From Actinomycetota bacterium (GTDB lineage: Bacteria > Actinomycetota > Actinomycetes > Streptosporangiales > Streptosporangiaceae), in assembly GCA_003168255.1 (NCBI GenBank), contig PMSU01000018.1, forward strand, positions 13,740 to 47,314: 33,575 nt of DNA, in the 5' to 3' direction. Below, piece after piece: positions 7,263-14,265 of this stretch. The notes under the pieces were generated by a model, which saw only the letters and a list, made by a program, of their open reading frames with translations, did not search any database and was not told the origin of the DNA. Both the position numbers and the translations under genes were made by a program. Every line of letters begins with the position of its first letter. The stretch's first letter is position 1.

Positions 7263-8173
7263 TCCTCAAAGCTAACGGTTGCGGCGTCAAGCAGCGGGCT
7301 GTGCAGGTCACCGAGGCTGGTTACCCGGTCAAGGACGGTGTCGCTGGTAAAGATCAGGTCGTCGGCGTGCTGGCAGCCGCTTACCTCGTCCCAGGTCACC
7401 GGGGTGGACACGGTGGGCTGGTTCATGGCGCGCAGCGAGTAGGGCGCCACGGTGGTCTTTTTCGCGTTGTTCTGGCTCCAGTCGATCAGTACCTTGCCGG
7501 GCCGGAGCACCTTGGTCATCCGCGAGACCACCAGCCGGGGATGCTCTCTTTCGAGCTGCTCGGCCAGGCCACGGGCCAGCTCGCTTGCCTGCTCCGAGGT
7601 ATGGCCGGCAACTGCGGCGGTCAGTTGCAGGCCCTTACCGCCAGAAGTTTTCGCCAGCGGCCGCAGCCCGGACTCTTCCAGCAGCGGCCGCAGCAGCATG
7701 GCGACCTGGCAGCACTCGACGATCGTGGCCGGCGGCCCCGGGTCGAGATCAAACATCAGCCGGTCAGGCTCGCCGACGTGCGGCACCCGCCACATCGGGG
7801 TATGCAGCTCCAGGCCGGCCAGGTTAGCCAGCCAGATCAGGGTCGGCAGGTCGCCCGCCACTACATAGAGCACCGTCTTGCTGGCCTTGGCTGAGCTGGG
7901 TGAGTCGATCCGCGCCGTGGGCACCCAGTCCGGCCGGTGCGCGGGCGCGTGCTTCTCGTAGAAGTACTCGCCCAGCACGCCGTTGGGGTAGCGCTTCAAG
8001 GTAAGCGGCCGCCCGGCGATATGGGGGAGCAGGACAGGCGCGATGCGCAGGTAATAGTCGATCACCTGGCCCTTGGTGAATCCAGCCTCCGGGTACAGCA
8101 CCTTGTCCAGGTTGGTCACCGTGAGCACCCGGTCCTGCACCCGGACCCGCATGCTCTGGCTGTCAGGACTCAC
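7259..8173 (-). CDS. LigD polymerase-domain protein (primase-polymerase of NHEJ type)
   Basis: A 304-residue stand-alone LigD polymerase (AEP/prim-pol) domain, which adds nucleotides at broken ends in bacterial non-homologous end joining. Motifs: LTVTNLDKVLYPEAGFTKG at the N-terminus, KRYPNGVLGEYFYEKHAP, the metal-binding DLDPGPPA (Asp-x-Asp), TSGGKGLQL (phosphate-binding Ser/Lys/His-type region), and VLIDWSQNNAKKTTVAPYS. No ligase or nuclease domain is attached and no ku gene is in the window. The start is uncertain: GTG at 8173, GTG at 8176 or ATG at 8152; I use 8173. It is operonic with the DUF952 gene by a 4-bp overlap. The DNA just upstream is strongly G-rich on this strand. Confidence 0.92.
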   Translation of the reverse strand: MSPDSQSMRVRVQDRVLTVTNLDKVLYPEAGFTKGQVIDYYLRIAPVLLPHIAGRPLTLKRYPNGVLGEYFYEKHAPAHRPDWVPTARIDSPSSAKASKTVLYVVAGDLPTLIWLANLAGLELHTPMWRVPHVGEPDRLMFDLDPGPPATIVECCQVAMLLRPLLEESGLRPLAKTSGGKGLQLTAAVAGHTSEQASELARGLAEQLEREHPRLVVSRMTKVLRPGKVLIDWSQNNAKKTTVAPYSLRAMNQPTVSTPVTWDEVSGCQHADDLIFTSDTVLDRVTSLGDLHSPLLDAATVSFEE

Positions 8174-8262
8174 CACGCACCCCCGCCCGTCGCCGCTGGC
8201 TCCACGCCAAGCTATGCCCGCCCAATATTTTTCCGAACGCCTCCGCCCACACCCTCGCCGAG

Positions 8263-8337
8263 GCCCCAGCCTCACACCTCCCCGTGCGCCTCCCCACCAC
8301 ATCCCCCGCCGAGCCCCCGGCACCGACGCCTCGCCCC
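8263..8337 (-). other. G-rich tract with G-quadruplex potential upstream of LigD-polymerase gene
   Basis: On the + strand there are C-runs at 8263-8266, 8280-8283, 8292-8295, 8303-8307, 8314-8318 and 8334-8337, so the strand carrying the LigD-polymerase message has six runs of 4-5 G. The middle four are separated by 8, 7 and 6 bases, close to the usual G-quadruplex spacing. Nothing else gene-like is seen between 8174 and 8363. Confidence 0.55.
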
Positions 8338-8363
8338 GCCTCCCGCGCCGACGAGTGCTTAGC

Positions 8364-8403
8364 GGGAAGGATCGTGGTCGCTCCGACGACCACGATCCTT
8401 CCC
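8364..8403. terminator. Strong hairpin between convergent/neighbouring units (bidirectional terminator candidate)
   Basis: Perfect 17-bp inverted repeat: GGGAAGGATCGTGGTCG (8364-8380), 6-base loop, and its complement (8387-8403). It lies just past the 3' end of the MFS gene at 8453 (reverse strand). There is no U-run, as is usual in actinomycetes. The core GGAAGGATC(G/C)TGG is shared with the hairpin at 20214-20251. Confidence 0.75.
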
Positions 8404-8417
8404 ACTAATGACGCGGC

Positions 8418-8467
8418 AGTCCCGCGGTTAGCTGCTGATGGAAGTCCCGCGGTTAGCTGCTGATGGA
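8418..8467. repeat. Perfect 25-bp tandem duplication spanning the MFS stop codon
   Basis: Bases 8418-8442 are repeated exactly at 8443-8467. The second copy holds the last codons (SISS) and TAA stop of the reverse-strand MFS gene; the first lies just beyond the stop. It is the second case in this window of a 23-27 bp duplication at a gene 3' end. Confidence 0.95.
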
Positions 8468-9934
8468 TTCGAGCTCGTTCTGCTCGGCGCGCCGCTCGGT
8501 GCCGGCCGGCGCCTGCCGGGCGCGGGAGGTCGCTAGGCCGCTGACCGCGACCGCCACGCCGAGCGCTGCGACGCCGGTAATCACTTCGAGCGCGGGCTTG
8601 TAGGCGGACAGCAGCGCGGCCGGTGCGGCCAGCCGGTTGCCGCCGCGCGCATCTACCACGGCGGTGACGATCGCGAGCACGATCGCGCCGCCGATCTGGA
8701 AGGACGTCTGCAGGACGCCGGATGCCAGCCCCTGCTCCGCGTCCGGTACTCCGGCGGTCGCCTGCACGTTCAAAGACGAGAAGCCGAGTCCGAACGCCGC
8801 GCCGATCAACAAGACGGAAGGCAGGATCACCGCCGGATAGTCCGGCTGCACGCCGATCCGGAGGAACCACGCATAACCCGCGACCAGGCAGCCGAGCGCC
8901 AGCGCGACCATGCGGGCCGAGCCGAACCGGTCCAGCAGCGGCCCCATCCGGGGTGACGCGATCACCACCACGACCCCCGCGGGCAGGAATGCCAGCGCGG
9001 TGGTGAGCGCGGACCAGCCAGCGGCGATCTGCAGGTACTGGGTGACCAGGAACTGGAAGGAGACGTAGGAGCCGAACAGGACAAGAGCACACACGTTCGC
9101 CCTGCTCAGCGATGCCGAGCGAAAGATGCCGAGGGGCAGCAGCGGGTCCCGGCTGCGCCGTTCGATAATGCTAAAAGCCGCGAGCAGCACGGCTGCGGCT
9201 GCGAATGAGCCGAGGGTGCGCGGTGACACCCAGCCGGACTGCGGCGCTCCCACCAGCGCGGAGACCAGCAGCATCATCGCGGCGGTCACGGTAACCGCGC
9301 CGGGCACGTCGAAGCGCCTGGTGCGTCGGCCCTGCGATGCCTGGCGCGGGATGAGCCGGATCCCGGCGACCAGGATGACGAGCGCGACGGGGGCGGGCAG
9401 CAGCAGGGTCCACCGCCAGCTCAGCTCGGTAAGCAAGCCGGACAGCACCAGGCCAAGCGAGAAGCCGCTGGCGCCGAAGGCCGAATAGATGCTGACGGCC
9501 CGGTTGCGCTCATGGCCCTCGGCGAACGTGGTCGTGATGATCGACAGGCCGGCCGGCGCGGTGAAGGCCGCCGCGGCTCCCTTGATGAACCGGGCGGCGA
9601 TCAGCAGTGCGGCACTGCTGGCCAGGCCGCCGAGCAGCGAGGCGACCGCGAACACCGCCAGCGCGGCGAGGAACACCCGGCGACGGCCGAGCAGGTCAGC
9701 GGCGCGGCCGCCGAGCAGTAGCAGCCCGCCATAGCCGAGCACGTACCCGCTGACCACCCATTGCAGCGACGAGGTGGTCAGCCCGAGGTCAGCCCGGATG
9801 GACGGGAGGGCGACCCCCACCATGGAGACGTCGAGCGCGTCGAGGAACAGTGCGCCGCACAACACGACCAGGATTGCCCACAGCCGAGGGCTCCAGCGCG
9901 GGGCGGACGCAGCGGGGACAGCTGATGAAGTCAT
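8453..9934 (-). CDS. MFS drug exporter, DHA2 (14-helix) family
   Basis: A 493-residue proton-driven efflux protein of the EmrB/QacA type. Signatures: LFLDALDVSMVGVALPSIRADL in TM1 (motif D1), LQWVVSGYVLGYGGLLLLGG, then GRAADLLGRRRVFLAAL (motif A), FIKGAAAAFTAPAGLSIITT (motif B), and SAFGASGFSLGLVLSGLLTE (motif C, antiporter signature region). About 14 hydrophobic segments can be counted. I chose the ATG at 9934 (MTSSAVPA); the upstream ATGs at 9958 fall inside operator-like repeats. It diverges from a MarR gene across palindromic sites, so it is probably repressed by that MarR. The 3' end is duplicated. Confidence 0.93.
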   Translation of the reverse strand: MTSSAVPAASAPRWSPRLWAILVVLCGALFLDALDVSMVGVALPSIRADLGLTTSSLQWVVSGYVLGYGGLLLLGGRAADLLGRRRVFLAALAVFAVASLLGGLASSAALLIAARFIKGAAAAFTAPAGLSIITTTFAEGHERNRAVSIYSAFGASGFSLGLVLSGLLTELSWRWTLLLPAPVALVILVAGIRLIPRQASQGRRTRRFDVPGAVTVTAAMMLLVSALVGAPQSGWVSPRTLGSFAAAAVLLAAFSIIERRSRDPLLPLGIFRSASLSRANVCALVLFGSYVSFQFLVTQYLQIAAGWSALTTALAFLPAGVVVVIASPRMGPLLDRFGSARMVALALGCLVAGYAWFLRIGVQPDYPAVILPSVLLIGAAFGLGFSSLNVQATAGVPDAEQGLASGVLQTSFQIGGAIVLAIVTAVVDARGGNRLAAPAALLSAYKPALEVITGVAALGVAVAVSGLATSRARQAPAGTERRAEQNELESISS

Positions 9935-10021
9935 GCCAGCGACTGTATGCATGCACAAGCACTAGATGCAAGTGCATTTAATTCTCTTGCATCTAGCTGG
10001 CGAGAGCGCTACCCTGCGGTC
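9935..10021. promoter_or_regulatory. Divergent MFS/MarR control region with palindromes and leaderless MarR promoter
   Basis: AGATGCA-AG-TGCATTT (9964-9979) is a near-perfect palindrome. CTAGATGCAA (9962-9971) is also repeated inverted as TTGCATCTAG (9987-9996). Further TGCA elements occur at 9948-9954. For the MarR gene, TTGCAT (9987-9992), a 17-bp spacer and TACCCT (10010-10015) end 6 bp before the GTG at 10022, so an operator half-site overlaps the -35. MarR dimers binding here would control both directions. Confidence 0.78.
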
Positions 10022-10483
10022 GTGGGTGCAACACAGTCAGGGCTGGAGCCCGGGGAAGTCGCCGCGAACGTGGCCGCCTGGCGTGCGCTGGTGGCTAACC
10101 ACGCCGTCGTCAACTGTGCGCTCGATCGGGAACTCGGCGAACGCCATGGCCTCGGCGTCAGTGACTTCGAGGTGCTGGAGCGCCTGGCCGAGGGGGAGCA
10201 CCGCAAGTTCCGGGTGCAGGAGCTTGCCGACGCCGTGCACCTGAGCCAGAGCGCGCTGTCCAGGCTCATCGGACGGCTTGAGCAACACGGCCTGGTGGAG
10301 CGCTGCCTGTGCGACCTGGACAGGCGCGGGATCTACGTCACGATCACCGGCGAGGGCCGGCGCCGGCACGCCGAGGCGCTGCCCACGCAGCGTGCCGTGC
10401 TGGCCGCCACGCTGCCGCAGGCGCAGCCTGACCGCGCCGCCCCGGCGGCCCAGCCTGACCGCGCCGCCCCGGCGGCTAGTTGA
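10022..10483 (+). CDS. MarR family transcriptional regulator
   Basis: A 153-residue winged-helix regulator. Helices before the HTH: VAAWRALVANHAVVNCALDR; the HTH is FRVQELADAVHLSQSALSRL and the wing is VERCLCDLDRRGIYVTITGE, with the Asp-Arg-Arg at the wing turn typical of MarR. A Cys pair (CLC) in the wing is a possible redox or ligand site. The start is the GTG at 10022, supported by a promoter whose -10 ends 6 bp upstream; the longer frame from 9947 begins inside the operator. The last residues (QPDRAAPAA twice, then S) come from a 27-bp duplication and replace the usual C-terminal dimerisation helix end. It probably represses the divergent MFS exporter. Confidence 0.88.
   Translation: MGATQSGLEPGEVAANVAAWRALVANHAVVNCALDRELGERHGLGVSDFEVLERLAEGEHRKFRVQELADAVHLSQSALSRLIGRLEQHGLVERCLCDLDRRGIYVTITGEGRRRHAEALPTQRAVLAATLPQAQPDRAAPAAQPDRAAPAAS
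10424..10477. repeat. 27-bp in-frame tandem duplication at the MarR C-terminus
   Basis: 10424-10450 is repeated at 10451-10477 with a single difference in the last base. It encodes the nine-residue unit QPDRAAPAA twice, directly before the final Ser and TGA. Confidence 0.95.
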
Positions 10484-10514
10484 CAAGGTAGTGAGTCATC
10501 ACTACCTTTGGTTC
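10480..10514 (+). promoter_or_regulatory. TetR promoter with embedded operator, leaderless
   Basis: TTGACA (10480-10485), 17-bp spacer, TACCTT (10503-10508), then 6 bp to the ATG at 10515. A 10+10 inverted repeat AAGGTAGTGA / TCACTACCTT (10485-10494 and 10499-10508) spans exactly from the -35 to the -10, the classic autorepression layout. The core AGTGA-N4-TCACT recurs at 11128-11141. Confidence 0.85.
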
Positions 10515-11099
10515 ATGGCGTCAACCCGGATGACTGCGGAGGACCGCAGGGAGAGCGTGCTCGACGCTGCGGTTGCCGAGTTTGCCAAGGGCGGCCTGGC
10601 CGGCACCTCGACCGAAGCGATCGCGACGCGTGCCGGGATTTCCCAGCCCTACCTGTTCCGGCTTTTCGCCACGAAGAAGGAATTGTTCATCGCCGCCTAC
10701 CGGCGGGCCTTCACCCGCATCGAGCAGCGATTCCTCGAAGCGTCGCAGGGCCTGGCGGGGGATGAGGCGCTTGACGCCATGGCCAACGCCTATCACGACC
10801 TGCTGGCCGACCGTGATCTCCTGCTCTGCCAGCTGCACACGTACGCGGCGAGCGGTGATCCCGAGGTGCAGGAGGCGGCCCGGAGCTGCTACGGCCACCT
10901 CTGGCGGCTGGTCGAGGCGCGGAGCGGAGCGGACGGCGAAGCGCTGCGCATGTTCTTCGCCATGGGAATGCTCTGGAATGTCGCGGTGGCGCTCGACCTG
11001 CCGGACCTCGGCGAGGCGTGGGCGCAGGAAATCATGTGCAGCCAATCTCTGCGTACGGGCGAGATGCTTCATGCTCGTCCAGCCGATGCGCTGTCATAA
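10515..11099 (+). CDS. TetR family transcriptional regulator of the downstream efflux pump
   Basis: A 194-residue repressor. The N-terminal HTH is clear: RRESVLDAAVAEFAKGGLAG, then STEAIATRAGISQPYLFRLF, then ATKKELFIAAY. The rest is the helical effector domain (HDLLADRDLLLCQLHTYAAS; FFAMGMLWNVAVALDLPDL), with Cys at several positions. The start ATG lies 6 bp after a TACCTT -10, so it should be read from a leaderless message. The same AGTGA-N4-TCACT operator lies before this gene and before the MFS exporter at 11196, which makes the exporter its likely target. The upstream MarR stop is 31 bp away. Confidence 0.92.
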   Translation: MASTRMTAEDRRESVLDAAVAEFAKGGLAGTSTEAIATRAGISQPYLFRLFATKKELFIAAYRRAFTRIEQRFLEASQGLAGDEALDAMANAYHDLLADRDLLLCQLHTYAASGDPEVQEAARSCYGHLWRLVEARSGADGEALRMFFAMGMLWNVAVALDLPDLGEAWAQEIMCSQSLRTGEMLHARPADALS

Positions 11100-11127
11100 A
11101 GGCCAAATTTTTTTGCCACAGAAAGTA

Positions 11128-11141
11128 AGTGACCACTCACT
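11128..11141. promoter_or_regulatory. TetR operator copy upstream of the MFS exporter
   Basis: AGTGA-CCAC-TCACT (11128-11141) repeats the core and spacing of the operator at 10490-10503. It lies 54 bp upstream of the GTG start of the exporter. Confidence 0.75.
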
Positions 11142-11195
11142 ACGTAAGGAATGCTCGGCAGCCAAACGCCGTGCCACTGCGGGAAGGAGCCCCCG

Positions 11196-12650
11196 GTGAA
11201 ATCATCAGCACCCGTCAGCCGACGGACGATGATCTGGACGATCGTCGTCACCTCGGTCGCCGTCTTCATGGTCTCGCTCGACAACCTGGTCGTGACGATG
11301 GCGCTTCCGTCTATCAAGGAGCACCTGCACACTTCGCTCCAGAGCCTCGAGTGGACGGTCAACGCCTATACGCTCACCTTCGCCGTGCTGCTGCTCACCG
11401 GGGCGACCCTCGGTGAGCGGTTCGGCAGGCGGCGGATGTTCACCGCCGGGCTCGCGATCTTCACGCTGGCGTCGGCTGCCGCTGCGCTGGCACCCAACAT
11501 CGACGTGCTCGTCGCTGCGCGGGCGATCCAGGGCGCGGGCGGCGCGCTCGTCCTCCCGCTCAGCCTGACGATCCTCAGCTCGGCTGTTCCCGTCGCCAAG
11601 CGCGGCGCGGCGCTCGGCTTCTGGGGAGCCATGAGCGGTCTGGCCGTCGCGGTCGGCCCCGTCGTCGGCGGCGCGGTTACCGAGGGCGCGTCCTGGCAGT
11701 GGATCTTCTGGCTGAACGTGCCGATCGGCGTGATCATGGTCCCGCTCGCCGCGCGCATGCTGGTCAAGAGCCGGCCATCGGCCACCCGCCTCGACCTCCG
11801 CGGTGTCGCCCTGGTGAGTGCCGGCCTGTTTGGCGTCGTGTTTGGCCTGGTGCGCGGCGACACGCACGGCTGGACGAGCGGTCAGGTACTCGGCTCGATC
11901 ATCGCGGGTGCCGTCCTGCTGGTCGCCTTCGCTGCCTGGGAGCTGCGGGCGCCGGCCCCGATGCTGCCGCTGCGGCTCTTCGCCAACAGGGGTTTCACCG
12001 CCACCAACATCGCGTCCTTCCTGTTCTCGGCCGGCATGTTCGGCGCGATCTTCCTGCTCGCCCAGTTCCTCCAGGTCGCCGACCACTACTCACCGCTGAG
12101 CGCGGGCCTGCGCACGCTGCCCTGGACGGGCATGCCGATGCTCGTGGCGCCGATCGCCGGCCCGCTGTCAGACCGCTGGGGCGGCCGCCCGCTGATCATC
12201 ACCGGCCTGGTGCTACAGGCTTCGGGCCTCGCCTGGCTCGCCCTCGTCACGGCGCCCGGCGTTGCCTACTCGAGCCTCATCGTGCCGTTCGTGATCTCGG
12301 GCATCGGCATGGCACTGTTCTTCGTGCCGGTGGCCAACACCGTGCTCAGCTCGGTGCGGCCGGACCAGGAGGGGATCGCGTCCGGGACCAACAACGCGAT
12401 CCGTGAACTCGGCGGTGTCTTCGGGATCGCGATCCTGGCGTCGGTGTTCTCCCGGGCGGGCAGCTACGCCTCGCCGGCGTCCTTCGGCCACGGGCTTGAC
12501 GCCGCGGTGTGGGTTGGTGCCGGGATCGTGGCCGTGGCGGCAGCGGCCGCCGTGGCCATCCCGCGGCGCCGGGCCAGCCGCCCCGCCGTCACCCTGGTGC
12601 GCGAAGCGGCAGCCGAGCCCAGGTCGGCCGCCCGCGAGACGGTCCACTGA
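11196..12650 (+). CDS. MFS drug exporter, DHA2 (14-helix) family
   Basis: A 484-residue multidrug exporter-like permease. Signatures: FMVSLDNLVVTMALPSIKEHL (motif D1), LEWTVNAYTLTFAVLLLTG, GATLGERFGRRRMFTAGLAI (motif A), RAIQGAGGALVLPLSLTIL (motif B), WGAMSGLAVAVGPVVGGAV (motif C, antiporter). The charged Asp in the first helix is retained. The start is the GTG at 11196, which has GGAAGGAG (11182-11189) 6-7 bp upstream; the ATG at 11151 has none. An operator matching that of the upstream TetR gene lies in its promoter. A hairpin follows at 12665. Substrates are not predictable; many relatives sit next to antibiotic genes. Confidence 0.93.
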   Translation: MKSSAPVSRRTMIWTIVVTSVAVFMVSLDNLVVTMALPSIKEHLHTSLQSLEWTVNAYTLTFAVLLLTGATLGERFGRRRMFTAGLAIFTLASAAAALAPNIDVLVAARAIQGAGGALVLPLSLTILSSAVPVAKRGAALGFWGAMSGLAVAVGPVVGGAVTEGASWQWIFWLNVPIGVIMVPLAARMLVKSRPSATRLDLRGVALVSAGLFGVVFGLVRGDTHGWTSGQVLGSIIAGAVLLVAFAAWELRAPAPMLPLRLFANRGFTATNIASFLFSAGMFGAIFLLAQFLQVADHYSPLSAGLRTLPWTGMPMLVAPIAGPLSDRWGGRPLIITGLVLQASGLAWLALVTAPGVAYSSLIVPFVISGIGMALFFVPVANTVLSSVRPDQEGIASGTNNAIRELGGVFGIAILASVFSRAGSYASPASFGHGLDAAVWVGAGIVAVAAAAAVAIPRRRASRPAVTLVREAAAEPRSAARETVH

Positions 12651-12664
12651 GACAAGGGCGGCCA

Positions 12665-12704
12665 CGAAGGGCCTGCCGGGCGACGAGCCTTGGCGGGCCC
12701 TTCG
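12665..12704 (+). terminator. Hairpin downstream of the MFS exporter
   Basis: CGAAGGGCC (12665-12673) pairs with GGCCCTTCG (12696-12704), with additional GCC/GGC pairing toward the loop. It begins 14 bp after the MFS stop. No U-tract. The stretch 12705-12825 after it shows nothing gene-like. Confidence 0.6.
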
Positions 12705-12825
12705 GCGGTATCGGGGTTACACCGCGTCTGATCCGACTGGCATGCGCCGTCAGTGCCGCCCGGCACAGTGGCCTGGCAACGGAGGAAAGAAGGCGGATAT
12801 GGCCAACGCAATGCCTTGGCTTCCA

Positions 12826-13236
12826 TTAACCGGAAAGCCGGCCGAGAATTGCGGTGATCGCTGTGGCGAGGATGTCCCGGGGCAGGCCGCCGGCGGCGAG
12901 CTGCGCGAGGTCGAGCCCCAGCAACGCCGCAACCAGAAGTTGAGCGTCATGTTCGGGTTCCTTCGCGTCTGGCAGTGCCGCCTGCGCGATCTGTAGGTAG
13001 CTCTGCTGCCATTCGGCTAGGCCGGGCCGCAGCTCTGGCTGGCGGGCGCATTCAAGCATCAGTTCGAACGCGGCAAGTTTTCGCTGCCGGTCGTTCTCGG
13101 TGTCGATCGCGAGATGCCCGGTGAGGGCTCTGGCCCATCCGGCGGCATCGCCGATGCCGGCGGGGGCAACAGACGTCAGCCGTTCCCGTTCCCGCTCGCC
13201 CGCCAGCTTCAGTGCCTCGGCGAGCGATCGTCCCGA
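12826..13236 (-). pseudogene. TetR family regulator, C-terminal fragment (5' end lost)
   Basis: The reverse frame ending at 12826 reads as a TetR C-terminal domain: EALKLAGERERE, WARALTGHLAIDTENDRQRK, LAAFELMLECARQPELRPGL, LPRDILATAITAILGRL. Going upstream, similarity stops near 13226-13240, no ATG/GTG/TTG start precedes the match, and a stop in this frame lies at 13324. The HTH is therefore missing. The break coincides with the broken 5' end of the saccharopine-dehydrogenase-like fragment on the other strand, so one deletion removed the divergent promoter and both gene starts. Translation of a shorter product from the ATG at 13059 is possible but would lack DNA binding. Confidence 0.75.
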
Positions 13237-13733
13237 TGCCCACCATCGAGCAACAGAACGTGCTGCGCTCAGCGCGGACCCTCGACCGATACGGACCGGA
13301 TTTCCGCTACGGCCACTTTGTGGTCATCAAGCGGCTGCGGACCCTCGCCGGCCTGGCGGCCGGGCTCGGCGCCGCAGCCGCGCTGTCGCAGCTCCGTCCG
13401 GCCCGCACGCTATTGCTGCGGTTCCGCAAGCCAGGCGAGGGACCCAGTGCCGAACAGCGCGCCAGCGGGTGGTTCACCCAGCAGATCGTTGCCGAGGGAG
13501 CGGGCAGCCGGATAGTGGTTGAGGTCAGCGGCGGCGACCCATGGTATGGCGAGGCCGCGAAGATCCTCGCCGAATCAGCCCTCTGCCTGGTATACGACCA
13601 TCTCCCGCCAGCATCTGGCCAGCTCACCGCGGCCGCAGCGATGGGCGAGCCGCTGATCGGCCGGCTTAGCCGCGCCGGAATCACCTTCCGCGTCACCGAA
13701 CGCACCGGTGCCCAGCTACGCCCCTGTACATGA
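13236..13733 (+). pseudogene. Saccharopine dehydrogenase / trans-acting enoyl reductase family, C-terminal fragment
   Basis: A 165-residue frame that matches the C-terminal part of saccharopine-dehydrogenase-fold (trans-acting enoyl reductase) proteins: RTLDRYGPDFRYGHFVVIKR, LLLRFRKPGEGPSAEQRASG, IVVEVSGGDPWYGEAAKILA, GQLTAAAAMGEPLIGRLSRA. The family is usually about 380-420 residues with an N-terminal Rossmann domain; that whole domain is absent here, so NAD(P) cannot bind. The match starts within a few bases of where the divergent TetR fragment stops. It could still be translated from the ATG at 13236. Confidence 0.78.
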
Positions 13734-13778
13734 CGTCGTGCGCCGCGTTGCCCCGGCGCTCGTCGCTGCCGCCCGGCC

Positions 13779-14084
13779 TTACTCCGTGTCCGCGATCTCG
13801 TAATGGCGAACCGTGAGATCGCGCTCGATCAGGAACTGGTCGTCCTGCGTGTAGTAGACCGCCTTCTCGATGTCCTGGCCGGCGAAGCCCTCGATCGCCT
13901 GCCGCGACTCCCAGAAGCTCAAGGTGATGAACTCCGCTCGGTCACCTTCGACTCGCTCCAGTAGCCAAGCTCCGCGATTGCCGGGTGTCCCCTTGTAACC
14001 TTCGATGCCAGTCTTCTGTATATAGGCGGCGTAGGCGGTGGCGTCCTCAGCCCGCACCACGCCGCGCCAGATTCTCCCGATCAT
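13779..14084 (-). CDS. Antibiotic biosynthesis monooxygenase (ABM) domain protein
   Basis: A 101-residue small ferredoxin-like-fold protein. MIGRIWRGVVRAEDATAYAA at the start, then AWLLERVEGDRAEFITLSFW with ESRQAIEGFAGQDIEKAVYY match the ABM layout (strand-helix-strand-strand-helix) of cofactor-independent monooxygenases and heme-binding relatives. The start is the ATG at 14084, which has GGAGG 9 bp upstream; the longer frame from 14165 is not protein-like. It diverges from the TetR-AurF operon with 181 bp between the starts. The substrate is unknown; many ABM proteins of this type are general stress or quinone-related. Confidence 0.88.
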   Translation of the reverse strand: MIGRIWRGVVRAEDATAYAAYIQKTGIEGYKGTPGNRGAWLLERVEGDRAEFITLSFWESRQAIEGFAGQDIEKAVYYTQDDQFLIERDLTVRHYEIADTE

Positions 14085-14230
14085 TTCCGAGTACCTCCAT
14101 GATGCAGGACGCGGTGTACGGGTGCCCGCTGCGGGCGGGCACGCAACTCGTCCACGGTTGCACATCTCGATCTTCGCCTAGAGGCGCAACTCGTAGCGAT
14201 GACTCCGGTCTACAGCAGTTACAAGAAACA

Positions 14231-14265
14231 TTGACGGTTTATTGTTTGTGTGCGACGATGCCCAC
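14231..14265 (+). promoter_or_regulatory. Leaderless promoter of the TetR-AurF operon
   Basis: TTGACG (14231-14236), 17-bp spacer, GACGAT (14254-14259), then 6 bp to the ATG at 14266. AAACA (14226-14230) and TGTTT (14244-14248) around the -35 form a short inverted repeat that might be the operator. Confidence 0.65.

Noticed and set aside
8163..9092. 309-residue reverse frame overlapping the MFS gene
   Set aside because: Arg/Gly/Pro-rich shadow of the MFS exporter in another frame; no helices or motifs.
11101..11118. Possible terminator around the T7 run after the TetR gene at 10515
   Set aside because: Arms GGCCAAA/TTTTGCC mismatch and the loop is tiny; the region is better explained as promoter DNA of the exporter.
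11205..12086. 293-residue reverse frame over the second MFS exporter
   Set aside because: Highly charged Asp/Arg/Glu/Gly text typical of antisense of high-GC membrane genes.
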